This document shows, in pieces, positions 16,736 to 24,789 of a stretch of 64,000 nucleotides of DNA (within the stretch, counting starts at the first letter, position 1; every line of letters starts with the position of its first letter). The notes under the pieces were generated by a model. It ran no database searches and was not told the DNA's origin. It saw only the letters and a program-made list of their open reading frames with translations. The position numbers and the translations under genes were made by a program. The stretch is from Clostridium_I sp047718555 (GTDB lineage Bacteria > Bacillota > Clostridia > Clostridiales > Clostridiaceae): assembly GCF_047718555.1 (NCBI RefSeq), contig NZ_JBDNRK010000015.1, forward strand, positions 17,889 to 81,888, given 5' to 3'.

Positions 16736-17470
16736 ACTAAGTTTTTCTTTCATTACTTTTAATACTTTTTTTTCTATTCTTGATACTTGAACCTGACTTA
16801 TCCCAAGCATTTTTGCAACCTGTACCTGGGTTTTATCTTTAAAGTATCTGAGCATTATGACCTGCCTTGATTTTTTATCTAAATTATTTAAAGCGTCCTT
16901 TAACGCTATCCTATCCAATACTTTAGCATCTTCACCGGAATTTTCGCTAATTTTATCTATAAGCATAACTGGAGAACCATCATCCTGATGAATTACATCA
17001 TAGAGATATTGCATATTATTTGCAGATTCTGTGGCAAATAATATTTCTTCCACATTCATCCCCGAAAAACTTGAAAGCTCTTCAATAGTAGGATCTCTAT
17101 TTAATTTCTTAGTAAGAATTTCCTTGTCATAATGAATTTTTCTTGCAGCATTTTTTATACTTCTGCTTACTTTAATTATACCATCATCTCTTAAAAAACG
17201 TTTAATTTCTCCCATTATCATAGGCACTGCGTAGGTAGAAAATTTAACATTAAATTTTGAATCAAAATTATTCACTGCCTTTACAAGTCCTAAGCATCCT
17301 ATTTGAAAAATATCGTCATATTCGTAACCTCTATTTAAAAACTTTTTGCTTATAGCTGACACCAATGGCAAATTATTTTCTATAAGCTTATTTAATGCAC
17401 TTTTATCACCTTGTTGGGCATCAGCAATAAGTTTTACATTCTCATTATAATCATAACCTTCTCTTTTCAT
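16730..17470 (-). CDS. sigF: RNA polymerase sporulation sigma factor SigF
   Basis: The first forespore-specific sigma factor, about 246 residues. Region 2 is visible (NNLPLVSAISKKFLNRGYEY, FQIGCLGLVKAVNNFD, FSTYAVPMIMGEIKRFLRDD). Region 4 ends in a helix-turn-helix (KTQVQVAKMLGISQVQVSR). SpoIIAB holds it inactive until SpoIIAA is dephosphorylated. I start at 17470, with GGTGAGAG upstream; the earlier ATG at 17485 has no site. About 200 bases separate it from spoIIAB, filled by a structured repeat, unlike the tight coupling in B. subtilis. Confidence 0.96.
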   Translation of the reverse strand: MKREGYDYNENVKLIADAQQGDKSALNKLIENNLPLVSAISKKFLNRGYEYDDIFQIGCLGLVKAVNNFDSKFNVKFSTYAVPMIMGEIKRFLRDDGIIKVSRSIKNAARKIHYDKEILTKKLNRDPTIEELSSFSGMNVEEILFATESANNMQYLYDVIHQDDGSPVMLIDKISENSGEDAKVLDRIALKDALNNLDKKSRQVIMLRYFKDKTQVQVAKMLGISQVQVSRIEKKVLKVMKEKLSG

Positions 17471-17524
17471 TACATCTCTCACCATATTTCATAAGCTAAA
17501 ACTCGCTTTTCCCCTCCTCTCGTT

Positions 17525-17658
17525 ATAAACAGAGTTCTTGCATCAGATGGAGTTTTTGTTCCATCTGATGCTTAGAAATCGTTATCCAGGGACGTAGCCA
17601 CTCTTTACTCCTACTTTGAAAAAGATAGGAGTATTAGAGAGGGTAGTCATCGGATAAA
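17525..17658 (-). repeat. Structured dispersed element R, copy R1, between spoIIAB and sigF
   Basis: Sense strand is minus. It begins TTATCCGATGACTA, folds through TACTCCTA / TAGGAGTA, closes with TACGTCCCTGGATAA (GGATAA pairs with the initial TTATCC), then has a 12-pair hairpin (GCATCAGATGGA / TCCATCTGATGC) and ends AAGAACTCTGTTTAT. Flanks are shared with copies R2-R4. It sits inside the spoIIA operon, 55 bases before sigF. No ORF. Confidence 0.8.
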
Positions 17659-17671
17659 AACTGAAATTTTT

Positions 17672-18106
17672 CTAATCTATGTCAACAGATTTAAATTTTT
17701 TCTTCATACGTATTTTAGTTCCAGAATCATTAGATTCTATTTCTACACTATCCATAAAGGTTTCCATTACAGTAAACCCCATACCTGACCTCTCAAGATC
17801 TGGTCTTGAAGTATAAAGTGGTTCTCTAGCTTGTTCTATATTTTCAATACCACATCCATGATCAATAATAATTACAGTAATTTCATTTTTATTTAATTCA
17901 GCCCTAATTTCAACTACTCCCGATTTATCATCCTTATATCCATGTATTATTGCATTGGTAACAGCCTCCGAAACAGCCGTTTTAACATCTGTAATTTCTT
18001 CGATTGTAGGATCCAGCTGTGATGCAAAAGCTGCTACTGCTACTCTTGCAAAGCTCTCATTCTGAGATTTACTCAAAAATTCTACCCTCATCATATTATC
18101 GTACAT
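17672..18106 (-). CDS. spoIIAB: Anti-sigma-F factor and protein kinase SpoIIAB
   Basis: A 144-residue GHKL ATPase/kinase with N-box VSEAVTNAIIHGY, G1 DHGCGIENIEQA and G2 RSGMGFTVMETFMD. It binds and inhibits SigF and phosphorylates SpoIIAA. A GGGGGGA site precedes the ATG. Second gene of spoIIA, 69 bases after spoIIAA. Downstream, element R1 separates it from sigF. Confidence 0.97.
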   Translation of the reverse strand: MYDNMMRVEFLSKSQNESFARVAVAAFASQLDPTIEEITDVKTAVSEAVTNAIIHGYKDDKSGVVEIRAELNKNEITVIIIDHGCGIENIEQAREPLYTSRPDLERSGMGFTVMETFMDSVEIESNDSGTKIRMKKKFKSVDID

Positions 18107-18175
18107 TAAAATCCCCCCGTATAAAATAATTACATTTTATATTTATTTACTATCTATGTTAGAATACTTCAAGTT

Positions 18176-18511
18176 CTATATTACTTCAATGGCCTCTTGT
18201 ACACTTTTATATAACTTTATTATTTTAAACATTCCAGAAAGCTCAAATACCCTCTTTACAGATTCCTGCACATTTGCTATGCATATTTCTCCCTTTTTCA
18301 TAGAAAGCTTTTTATATCGCCCTATAACCACACCAATACCAGAGCTGTCCATAAAGTTTACATTTGAAAAGTCTAATATAACCTTATTGGAGCCATTTCT
18401 CGCAATTCTATCATCAATTTTATTTCTCACTTCTTCTGCACTATGATGATCAAGTTCCCCTGTTAATTTAACAATTAACTTATCTTCATTCTTGTAAAAC
18501 TCAATATACAT
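18176..18511 (-). CDS. spoIIAA: Anti-anti-sigma-F factor SpoIIAA
   Basis: A 111-residue STAS-domain protein. The phosphorylated Ser is S56 in NFMDSSGIGVVIGRYK (equivalent to Ser58 of B. subtilis). LTGELDHHSAEEVR is also conserved. When SpoIIE dephosphorylates it, it displaces SigF from SpoIIAB. TTGGGGGGA precedes the ATG. First gene of the operon; the promoter must lie in the 446-base spacer to speE. Confidence 0.97.
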   Translation of the reverse strand: MYIEFYKNEDKLIVKLTGELDHHSAEEVRNKIDDRIARNGSNKVILDFSNVNFMDSSGIGVVIGRYKKLSMKKGEICIANVQESVKRVFELSGMFKIIKLYKSVQEAIEVI

Positions 18512-18957
18512 TAAATCTTCCCCCCAAGGTTTTATTGTAATTTATTTTATAAATACAAATCATATAAAGTAATTCTATACTTTTCTTTATTTTCCTTCTT
18601 TTTCCATAAATTATTTTACATCTTATATTCTTACCAATAATATTTTTTTTATACACTGTTGTGTAAATAATATTAAAATAGTTATTGGAAATACTAATTA
18701 ATATGGTTGTTTATTAGTAATATAAGAAGATGTCAAGGTAAAATTGGCAATATTTACACCCCTGGGGCGTAAATATTATAATTGAATATTGCTGAATTTT
18801 CAACTTATTGTTATAATATTAGTACTATTTTAAAATGTAAACCGAATAACTAACCAATACAATAAATGAAAATATGAAGGGTAGGTGAATATCCTGATTT
18901 AGCAAAAATATTGACAGATAAAATTGTTTAGTATTTTAAAAATCAGGTATTTTACAT
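18512..18957. other. Divergent spacer between spoIIAA and speE
   Basis: 446 AT-rich bases with no credible ORF. It must hold the spoIIA promoter (minus) and the speE promoter (plus). Visible structures are the GC-cored palindrome at 18749-18777 and, just before speE, an inverted repeat CCTGATTT (18894-18901) / AAATCAGG (18940-18947) flanking a TTGACA at 18911. Confidence 0.6.
18749..18777. repeat. 29-bp imperfect palindrome with GC core
   Basis: AATATTTAC and its complement flank CCCC-T-GGGG, with a single mismatched position per arm. The GC-rich centre stands out in very AT-rich DNA. It could be a protein-binding operator for speE or spoIIAA, or a small hairpin; no family consensus I know fits. 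Confidence 0.55.
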
Positions 18958-19785
18958 ATGGAAATGTGGATAAAAGAAGCTCAAATTGAAGATGCTGCAA
19001 TGACTTATAAAGTTAAAGAAACTTTAGTGACAAAAAGAACTAAATATCAAGATTTAGCAATATTAGATACTTATTTCTTTGGAAGAATGCTGGTATTGGA
19101 TGGAATAATACAAACTACTATTAAGGATGAATTTGTATATCATGAAATGATAGCCCATATTCCTCTTTTTACACATCCTAATCCCAAGAAAGTATTAGTA
19201 GTAGGTGGAGGAGATGGAGGAGTTATAAGAGAAGTTTTAAAACATCCATCTGTAGAAAAAGCAGTTTTATGTGAAATTGACGGTGATGTAGTTGAGGAAT
19301 GTAAAAAATATTTACCTGAAATAAGCTGTGCATTAGACAATCCTAAATGTGAAGTTTTTATAGGTGATGGAATAAAATATGTAAATGAACACAAAAATGA
19401 ATTTGATGTTATAATAGTTGATTCAACAGATCCTTTTGGTGCTGCTGAAGGTCTTTTTGGCGGAAGTTTTTATGAAAAAATTAAAGAATGTCTTACAGAG
19501 GATGGTATATTTATAGCTCAAACAGAGACACCTTTTTATCTGCCTGAAGTTGTAAAAAGGGTGTTTAATGATTCGAAAGCTATTTTCAAAATTACAAAGC
19601 TATTTATGGCTGCTATACCAACTTATCCGGGAGGGTATTGGAGTTTTACTATAGGTTCTAAAAAATATGATCCTGAGAATGTAGATCTTAACAACTATGA
19701 AGATTTAGATACAAAATATTATACTAAAAAAATTCATAAAGCAGCTTTCGTGCTCCCAAAATACGTAGAGGACTTAATAAAATAA
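18958..19785 (+). CDS. speE: Spermidine synthase (polyamine aminopropyltransferase)
   Basis: 275 residues, full length. The signature segments are LVLDGIIQTTIKDEFVYHEM, VLVVGGGDGGVIREVLKHPS (dcAdoMet site) and VIIVDSTDPFGAAEGLF, with AIPTYPGGYWSFTIGSK near the end. It transfers aminopropyl from decarboxylated SAM to putrescine. speD, speA and speB are not adjacent. The ribosome-binding site is weak (CAGG). A strong terminator follows. Confidence 0.96.
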   Translation: MEMWIKEAQIEDAAMTYKVKETLVTKRTKYQDLAILDTYFFGRMLVLDGIIQTTIKDEFVYHEMIAHIPLFTHPNPKKVLVVGGGDGGVIREVLKHPSVEKAVLCEIDGDVVEECKKYLPEISCALDNPKCEVFIGDGIKYVNEHKNEFDVIIVDSTDPFGAAEGLFGGSFYEKIKECLTEDGIFIAQTETPFYLPEVVKRVFNDSKAIFKITKLFMAAIPTYPGGYWSFTIGSKKYDPENVDLNNYEDLDTKYYTKKIHKAAFVLPKYVEDLIK

Positions 19786-19826
19786 TACTTAGGCATATGA
19801 AAATAAATGAATATTTATTTTACAAT

Positions 19827-19862
19827 AAAAAACAGATTTTCACTTTATAAAATCTGTTTTTT
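19827..19862. terminator. Convergent terminator between speE and the methyltransferase gene
   Basis: AAAAAACAGATTTT pairs with AAAATCTGTTTTTT (14 pairs). The T run ends the plus-strand speE transcript. The same arms encode the last codons (KKQIL) of the minus-strand methyltransferase, so it probably ends both. Confidence 0.85.
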
Positions 19863-21611
19863 TATTATATTAATTTCTTCTTCTGTAAGCTGAAACACAT
19901 CATATAAATAATTATCATCAAAATTATTTGTCATAGTTGGAATACAAAGCTTCATAAGATTATTGGGATAGTATTCATACATATTTTCTCCCAACTTTTT
20001 ACCAAAGGTTTTAAAATAGAATTCATATATTTTGCTATTGAGAACAAATAAAAGATATTCATAGGTAAATGGTACATTTTCCTTAAGTTTAAGAGCATAT
20101 ACATCTGCACTAAAAAAACTTCCTCTATCCAATGCAAATCTATTATTTTCAGATTTATATGGAAATACAATTTTTTCACCATCAAAAATACTTCTATTTC
20201 TCCCCCATTGCAAATGATACCATTTTCTGATACCATTTCTACATTCTCTCCTGTTTAAAAGTTTATCCTTATAACTTTCCATGTACTTTACAGCATTGGG
20301 ATAGCTCTCTTCTCTATCAATGTTATCTGCATATATTATGTATTTGCATGTACTATCTATACTGCCTTTTTTTATAAAGCTGCTTTTTATCCAGGGCTCT
20401 AATATATTTTTTTCTATACCTTCATTTTTTATAATCTCTTCATCCACTACAAAAGCTTTATCACAACCTGTAATTATACCCTGATAACTTTCACATATAT
20501 TAGCCAAATTAGTAAAACTATTTTTTTCTATTTTATTTATAATCTTTCTTTCTGTTTCATCTCTTAATATCCACCCTTTATTATTAAGAATATTTTTTTT
20601 AATATAAAATTTCTTATAATATTCACCTTCATTTAAAAAAAGAGAATTATAAAATAATATCTTATTCTTCTTTATATTACCATCAGGTTTTATAATTTCT
20701 ATATCTTTTTTTATGTCCTGTGAATTCACCAAAAAAATTATAACAGGATCTATTCCCACTTGTTTAAAAGGCCTTATTCCATAAAAATCCACTATTTTCT
20801 CTATAGAACATAACTCTTTAAAAATCTTTCTAAGTTCTTCTCCACTGGGCGATTCTAAAAAATATCTAGAGGTAATAAAAGATATTTTTCCAGATTTTTT
20901 TAAATTTAAAATGGCTTTTTGAAAAAAACAATAGGAAATATCACCTTTGTCCTTATATATTTCGGAATATAATTTCTTTAATTTTAAACTATATTCTCTA
21001 TCTACAGCTTTTTGACCAACATAAGGCGGATTACTTATAATTACATTAAACTTGTTTTTTATGTCCTCTGTTAAAAAATCTCTTTCCACAAAATTATCAC
21101 TATATATACAATTGCTTTCACTAAATAAATCTATTAATAATATTTTTAATGCATTTTTATCTATATCAAATCCAAATAAATTATTTTTTATTATATGAAT
21201 ACTTATACTTTCTTCCTTTAATTTAATATTACTATTTTTGTTTATACTCTCCAAATTTTCTCTATATAAATTAAATAAATATTTATAACATGAAATTAAA
21301 ATATTCCCACAACCACAGGCTGGATCCAATATTTTTATAAAGGGATTTTCTATTATATCCTCAGCCTTTATAGTATTTAAAATCATGTAATTTCCTATTT
21401 CTAAAGGTGTATACACAACTCCTTTTTCTTTATTTTTTCTCATAAACTCATAATAAACTGCTGAAAAATACTGATTTTCCTCTATATTCATTTTTCGCTT
21501 ATAATTTTTAATTGAAATAATTTTATAAACATTATCTATGGGCTGTAAAATTATATTATATAATTCATTAATTTCATTTAAAAAAATGTCCAATATTTCA
21601 AATAACTCCAT
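19845..21611 (-). CDS. Orphan N6-adenine DNA methyltransferase, CamA-like
   Basis: 588 residues. SAM motif I is KILDPACGCGNIL (96-103) and the catalytic motif IV is SNPPY (194-197), followed by a TaqI/Eco57I-type target-recognition half (YQGIITGCDKAFVV, NRRECRNGIRKWYHLQWGR, FSADVYALKLKE). There is no nuclease domain and no restriction gene nearby. From memory, length and block order (NPPYxGxK..YSEIYKDK, RYFLESPSG, GIITGCDKAF, RRECxxGIRKWYxLQWGR) closely match CamA, the sporulation-linked solitary methylase of C. difficile that modifies CAAAAA. It lies near sporulation genes here too. Alternative: an ordinary type IIG relative that lost its nuclease. Family call firm; CamA orthology inferred. 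Confidence 0.88.
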   Translation of the reverse strand: MELFEILDIFLNEINELYNIILQPIDNVYKIISIKNYKRKMNIEENQYFSAVYYEFMRKNKEKGVVYTPLEIGNYMILNTIKAEDIIENPFIKILDPACGCGNILISCYKYLFNLYRENLESINKNSNIKLKEESISIHIIKNNLFGFDIDKNALKILLIDLFSESNCIYSDNFVERDFLTEDIKNKFNVIISNPPYVGQKAVDREYSLKLKKLYSEIYKDKGDISYCFFQKAILNLKKSGKISFITSRYFLESPSGEELRKIFKELCSIEKIVDFYGIRPFKQVGIDPVIIFLVNSQDIKKDIEIIKPDGNIKKNKILFYNSLFLNEGEYYKKFYIKKNILNNKGWILRDETERKIINKIEKNSFTNLANICESYQGIITGCDKAFVVDEEIIKNEGIEKNILEPWIKSSFIKKGSIDSTCKYIIYADNIDREESYPNAVKYMESYKDKLLNRRECRNGIRKWYHLQWGRNRSIFDGEKIVFPYKSENNRFALDRGSFFSADVYALKLKENVPFTYEYLLFVLNSKIYEFYFKTFGKKLGENMYEYYPNNLMKLCIPTMTNNFDDNYLYDVFQLTEEEINIIKKQIL

Positions 21612-21757
21612 TGTATATTTCTCTCCAGTATGTACAAAATATTATCGACTAAAAGTAATTAATTTCTACAATATTAAATTATAGCATAGAGCAAGGAAAT
21701 TTGCTTTAGTTATCAAAAATATAATAAAATACACCTACAGAAGGAAAGGGATTATAT

Positions 21758-22597
21758 TTGAAAAATAACAATAAAAAACTATTTATTATTTTAAGCCTTG
21801 TAATTACTCTAACTACAACTCTTTGTAATAATGCAGCAGCTATTGTTTTATTTAAAAATGACAGTATAAATAAAACTTATTTAAATGCAAGGACTGCTGA
21901 TAATTTAAGTACTAAAGAAAACAGCTGGTATATTGTACCTGCATCCGAGGAAAAAATTCCAAGAGTTGACATAGATGTAGATTGGCTAAAAAAATACAAC
22001 GGCTATTATATAGGTGACACTAATAATAAATATATTTTCTTAACCTTTGATGAAGGATATGAAAATGGCTATACGGCAAAAATTTTAGACATATTAAAGG
22101 CTAATAATGTAAAAGCTGCCTTTTTTGTAACAGTACCCTATATAAAATCAAATAAAGAACTAGTTAAACGAATGGCAGATGAAGGCAATTTAGTATGTAA
22201 TCATTCTAATACACACCCTTCCATGGCCACTATTACAAATGAAGAAAAATTCAAATGGGAACTTACTTCCACTGAAGAGGCTTATAAGGAAGCTACTGGT
22301 TATGATATGAGTAAATTTTTCAGACCTCCCATGGGCAGATATAGTGAACTGTCATTAAATTATACCAATAAACTTGGTTACAAAACAATCTTTTGGAGTC
22401 TTGCCCATAAAGATTGGCTTAAAGATAATCAGCCGAATCCCGAACAGGCCAAGAAGCTTATTTTAAAGAGAACCCATCCCGGCGGCATATATTTGCTGCA
22501 CGCAGTTTCAAAAACTAATACAGATATATTGGATTCACTTATAAAAGAATGGAAGAGCAGAGGCTATGAATTTAAAACTTTAAATGATCTGCCATGA
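21758..22597 (+). CDS. pdaA: Polysaccharide deacetylase, PdaA-like (cortex muramic delta-lactam synthesis)
   Basis: 279 residues. It has a signal peptide (about 1-28; KKLFIILSLVITLTTTLCNN) and a NodB-type deacetylase domain. In place of the usual TFDD metal site there is LTFDEGYENGYT, as in PdaA enzymes; the His pair is in NHSNTHPSM, with RPPMGRYSE and YLLHAVS. PdaA deacetylates N-acetylmuramic acid in spore cortex so that delta-lactam can form. TTG start at 21758 after AAGGAAAGGG. It has its own terminator and ends next to repeat R2. Confidence 0.93.
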   Translation: MKNNNKKLFIILSLVITLTTTLCNNAAAIVLFKNDSINKTYLNARTADNLSTKENSWYIVPASEEKIPRVDIDVDWLKKYNGYYIGDTNNKYIFLTFDEGYENGYTAKILDILKANNVKAAFFVTVPYIKSNKELVKRMADEGNLVCNHSNTHPSMATITNEEKFKWELTSTEEAYKEATGYDMSKFFRPPMGRYSELSLNYTNKLGYKTIFWSLAHKDWLKDNQPNPEQAKKLILKRTHPGGIYLLHAVSKTNTDILDSLIKEWKSRGYEFKTLNDLP

Positions 22598-22610
22598 GTT
22601 TTATATTACA

Positions 22611-22660
22611 ATTTTAAAATGAGGCTAGAATTAAGCTTTTATCCTCATTTTAAAATTTTT
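22611..22660 (+). terminator. Intrinsic terminator of pdaA
   Basis: ATTTTAAAATGAGG pairs with CCTCATTTTAAAAT and is followed by TTTTT. The T run merges into the start of element R2. Confidence 0.85.
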
Positions 22661-22890
22661 ATCCGATGACTAGCCGCTGTAACACTCCACCGCACACAGC
22701 GAAAGCGATTCACACAAAATCTAAGATTTTGGTTCTCTGCTTGCACACAGCGAAAGTGATTCACACAAAATTAAAAATTTTGGTTCTCTACTTTTCTAAA
22801 GGTGGAGATAACACCGGCACGTCCCTGGATAATTCATCTAAACTCAGTGGGAATACAAACTCCCACTGAGTAAGATTCATTGATTAATCA
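22659..22890 (+). repeat. Structured dispersed element R, copy R2 (long form)
   Basis: Plus-strand sense. It has the invariant start TTATCCGATGACTA and closing ACGTCCCTGGATAA. Helices GCCG/CGGC and CTCCACC/GGTGGAG replace the different but equally paired sequences of R1 and R4. Two tandem 51-base modules are inserted at the helix tip. The 3' hairpin is ACTCAGTGGGA / TCCCACTGAGT. A 67-codon ORF across it is a by-product of the repeat. The rest of the spacer to 23040 shows nothing. Confidence 0.8.
22692..22793 (+). repeat. Two tandem 51-bp modules inside R2
   Basis: Units 22692-22742 and 22743-22793 start GCACACAGCGAAAG and end GGTTCTCTGCTT/GGTTCTCTACTT; they differ at only a few positions. 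Each contains its own small stem (AAAATC...GATTTT). A third unit is present once in R3 (32807-32757, minus). Exact 51-base periodicity suggests modular growth of the element. Confidence 0.8.
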
Positions 22891-23040
22891 GTTGATTATG
22901 GTTTCAAAAAAATTTCATAGTTTAAAGAAGTAAACTACTCTCCACTTATAGAAATGAAAGCTTCCTGATCCCAAAAGTTCATAACCTGCGCTATCCATCT
23001 CCTAATATAGAGACTTCTGCATATTAAGTTAAATCTGAAT

Positions 23041-23682
23041 TTACATCCCCAACATTTTATCTACTACATACAATATTGCCATCTTATTATTTTTGCTTTG
23101 CTCTAATAATTTTTGTGATTCTTCCTGCAGTTTAACTTTTATAGTTTCATCCTTTATTCCTGATAAATTTATGTCTATATTTAATATAGCTATCTCCACT
23201 ACTGAATGAGCAAGTATAGCAGCACAACCTGCATCAGATACAGCAAATTTATTTCCATATTCACAGGCAACAGATATTATTTCATATATTTTGTTTGTCT
23301 TTTCAATTAACTCCATAGGAACCTTGGCTGCTGCTTCATATCCTTTTGCTATCGCCTTACTTCTAAGCTGTCTTGAGCTCTCTGTATCTTTAGGCATCTT
23401 AAAAGCATTAATTATCTCCAAAAAAGCTTCTCCATCTTTATCTATGTAAGCAATAAATTCTTCTTTTGCTCTTTCGGCTTCATTTAAACTCTTTCCCAAT
23501 AATTCTTTAACGGAGTCATCATAACCTTCATAGACCTTCTTACCTATAGTAAGATTAAATACCATAGAAGTGAGTGAAGCTGCTAATGCAGCTGTTAAAG
23601 CTGCTGCTCCACCGCCACCAGGAGCTGGTGAACTACTGGAAAGTACCTTTGAGAATTCCCCTATTGTCATATTTTCATACAT
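23041..23682 (-). CDS. fchA: Cyclodeaminase/cyclohydrolase family protein (FchA-like)
   Basis: About 213 residues, all-helical FTCD cyclodeaminase family. The diagnostic start is SSSSPAPGGGGAAALTAALAASL, with DKDGEAFLEIINAFKMPK and the conserved CEYGNKFAVSDAGCAA. Members act as formimidoyl-THF cyclodeaminase or, in acetogenic and purinolytic clostridia, as methenyl-THF cyclohydrolase. No other folate or histidine-degradation gene is nearby, so the reaction is undecided. Start at 23682 preferred (GTGGTG upstream); an ATG 24 bases earlier is possible. Confidence 0.85.
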   Translation of the reverse strand: MYENMTIGEFSKVLSSSSPAPGGGGAAALTAALAASLTSMVFNLTIGKKVYEGYDDSVKELLGKSLNEAERAKEEFIAYIDKDGEAFLEIINAFKMPKDTESSRQLRSKAIAKGYEAAAKVPMELIEKTNKIYEIISVACEYGNKFAVSDAGCAAILAHSVVEIAILNIDINLSGIKDETIKVKLQEESQKLLEQSKNNKMAILYVVDKMLGM

Positions 23683-24036
23683 TTTAAGCACCACTTTCAT
23701 AAACAAATTGTAAGATTCTTATCACATGAGTAATATTTTATCACATATACTAAAAATTTTGTAGATAAAATTTTGTATATATTTTAAACTAATAAAATTG
23801 TGCTGGATAACTATATAAAATCAATTAAAATTCTAAACTAAAAATAAATTCAGCAAATTATATGATAATACTTCTTAAATATAAAAGGAAAGCATCTACA
23901 ATATATTAACTACAGATTGCAAATGTTTTCCCTTTATTAATAATTAACAAATATCCAGAAATATTCCCATACTATCTTAAGCTTAGAAGTCAAAGTATTA
24001 CAGCATCTAGTCATTTAATCATGGGATACAAATTTT
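23683..24036 (-). other. Spacer upstream of fchA, downstream of the nitroreductase gene
   Basis: 354 AT-rich bases without an ORF. It should contain the fchA promoter. The only clear structure is the hairpin at 23884-23935. Confidence 0.5.
23884..23935 (-). terminator. Probable terminator downstream of the nitroreductase gene
   Basis: On the minus strand AAAGGGAAAACATTTGCAAT pairs with ATTGTAGATGCTTTCCTTT with one bulge, one mismatch and two G-U wobbles, followed by a U-rich TTATATTT. It lies about 100 bases past the stop, which is rather far. Confidence 0.5.
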
Positions 24037-24603
24037 TTATCTAAGCAAAGTTTTCTCATGCTTTTTACTGAAGGGAGTATTCCAGGTATTCAAAAATACA
24101 TGTTCATTTACATCCTTTATAGGATTATGATATTTTTCTTCATCTATCTCGCCAATAGGTGTCAAAGCCACTACTTTAAAATTATTTGGTATATTCAATA
24201 TATCTTTTATTGTTTTTTCTTCAAAAGAAGCTATCCAGCAAGCTCCATATCCTTCATTGGAAGCTGCTAATATAAAATGTTCCATAGCAATGGCACTATC
24301 AACTAAATATAAAGGTTTTTCATCTATATTGCCTGAATCCTCTGGTTCTCCAATAATTAAGGCAACTACCGGTGCATCCTTTATGGCTTCTTTAGCTTCA
24401 TCTGAGCTATTCTTTACTGCAGAAGCTATTATATTTTTCTTATACTCATCATCTACTATAACAAATTTATAAGAAGTTTTATTTTTCCATGAAGGTGCCA
24501 TCATAGCTGCATTAATCATTCTACCAAGCTTGTCATCTTTAATTTCCGTAGATTTAAACTTTTTTATACTTTTCCTACTGTTTATTACGTCATAAAAATC
24601 CAT
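24037..24603 (-). CDS. Nitroreductase family protein
   Basis: 188 residues, FMN-dependent nitroreductase fold. The N-terminus INSRKSIKKFKSTEI is the FMN-binding RxSxRxF-like motif, followed by MMAPSWKNKTSYKFVIV and GYGACWIASFEE. Typical substrates are nitroaromatics, quinones or flavins via NAD(P)H; the physiological one cannot be read from sequence. Strong GAGGAG site. It marks the boundary before the surface-polysaccharide region. Confidence 0.9.
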   Translation of the reverse strand: MDFYDVINSRKSIKKFKSTEIKDDKLGRMINAAMMAPSWKNKTSYKFVIVDDEYKKNIIASAVKNSSDEAKEAIKDAPVVALIIGEPEDSGNIDEKPLYLVDSAIAMEHFILAASNEGYGACWIASFEEKTIKDILNIPNNFKVVALTPIGEIDEEKYHNPIKDVNEHVFLNTWNTPFSKKHEKTLLR

Positions 24604-24789
24604 TTAACTACACTCCTCGCATGTTAATATTCTCTAACTTATTATGCGTAATTAAATAGACATTATTCAGATTAATTATGTTATTAATCTTTAATTCTGA
24701 ATATTTGAAGATTGCGAACTGAAATTGGAAAAGTTTGATAGTTACTTCGCCATTTATTACTATTACAAATTAAAGTATTATCAAGTATA

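Noticed and set aside
17525..17658. R element as a hammerhead ribozyme
   Set aside because: CCGATGAC and GTC recall hammerhead core pieces, but CTGATGA is not exact, GAAA is missing at the required place in R1 and R4, and the stems do not form a three-way junction around the GTC.
17525..17658. R element as a c-di-GMP, T-box or other named riboswitch
   Set aside because: None of the consensus blocks I know (for example the T-box AGGGTGGNACCGCG) is present, and the 3' hairpins lack a U run, so they are not terminators.
19952..20236. 94-codon minus-strand ORF inside the methyltransferase gene
   Set aside because: An alternative frame of a well-supported long gene with all motifs; no separate start signal.
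22666..22869. 67-codon plus-strand ORF
   Set aside because: It lies wholly in repeat R2, has no ribosome-binding site, and its repeated amino-acid pattern is just the 51-base DNA module translated.
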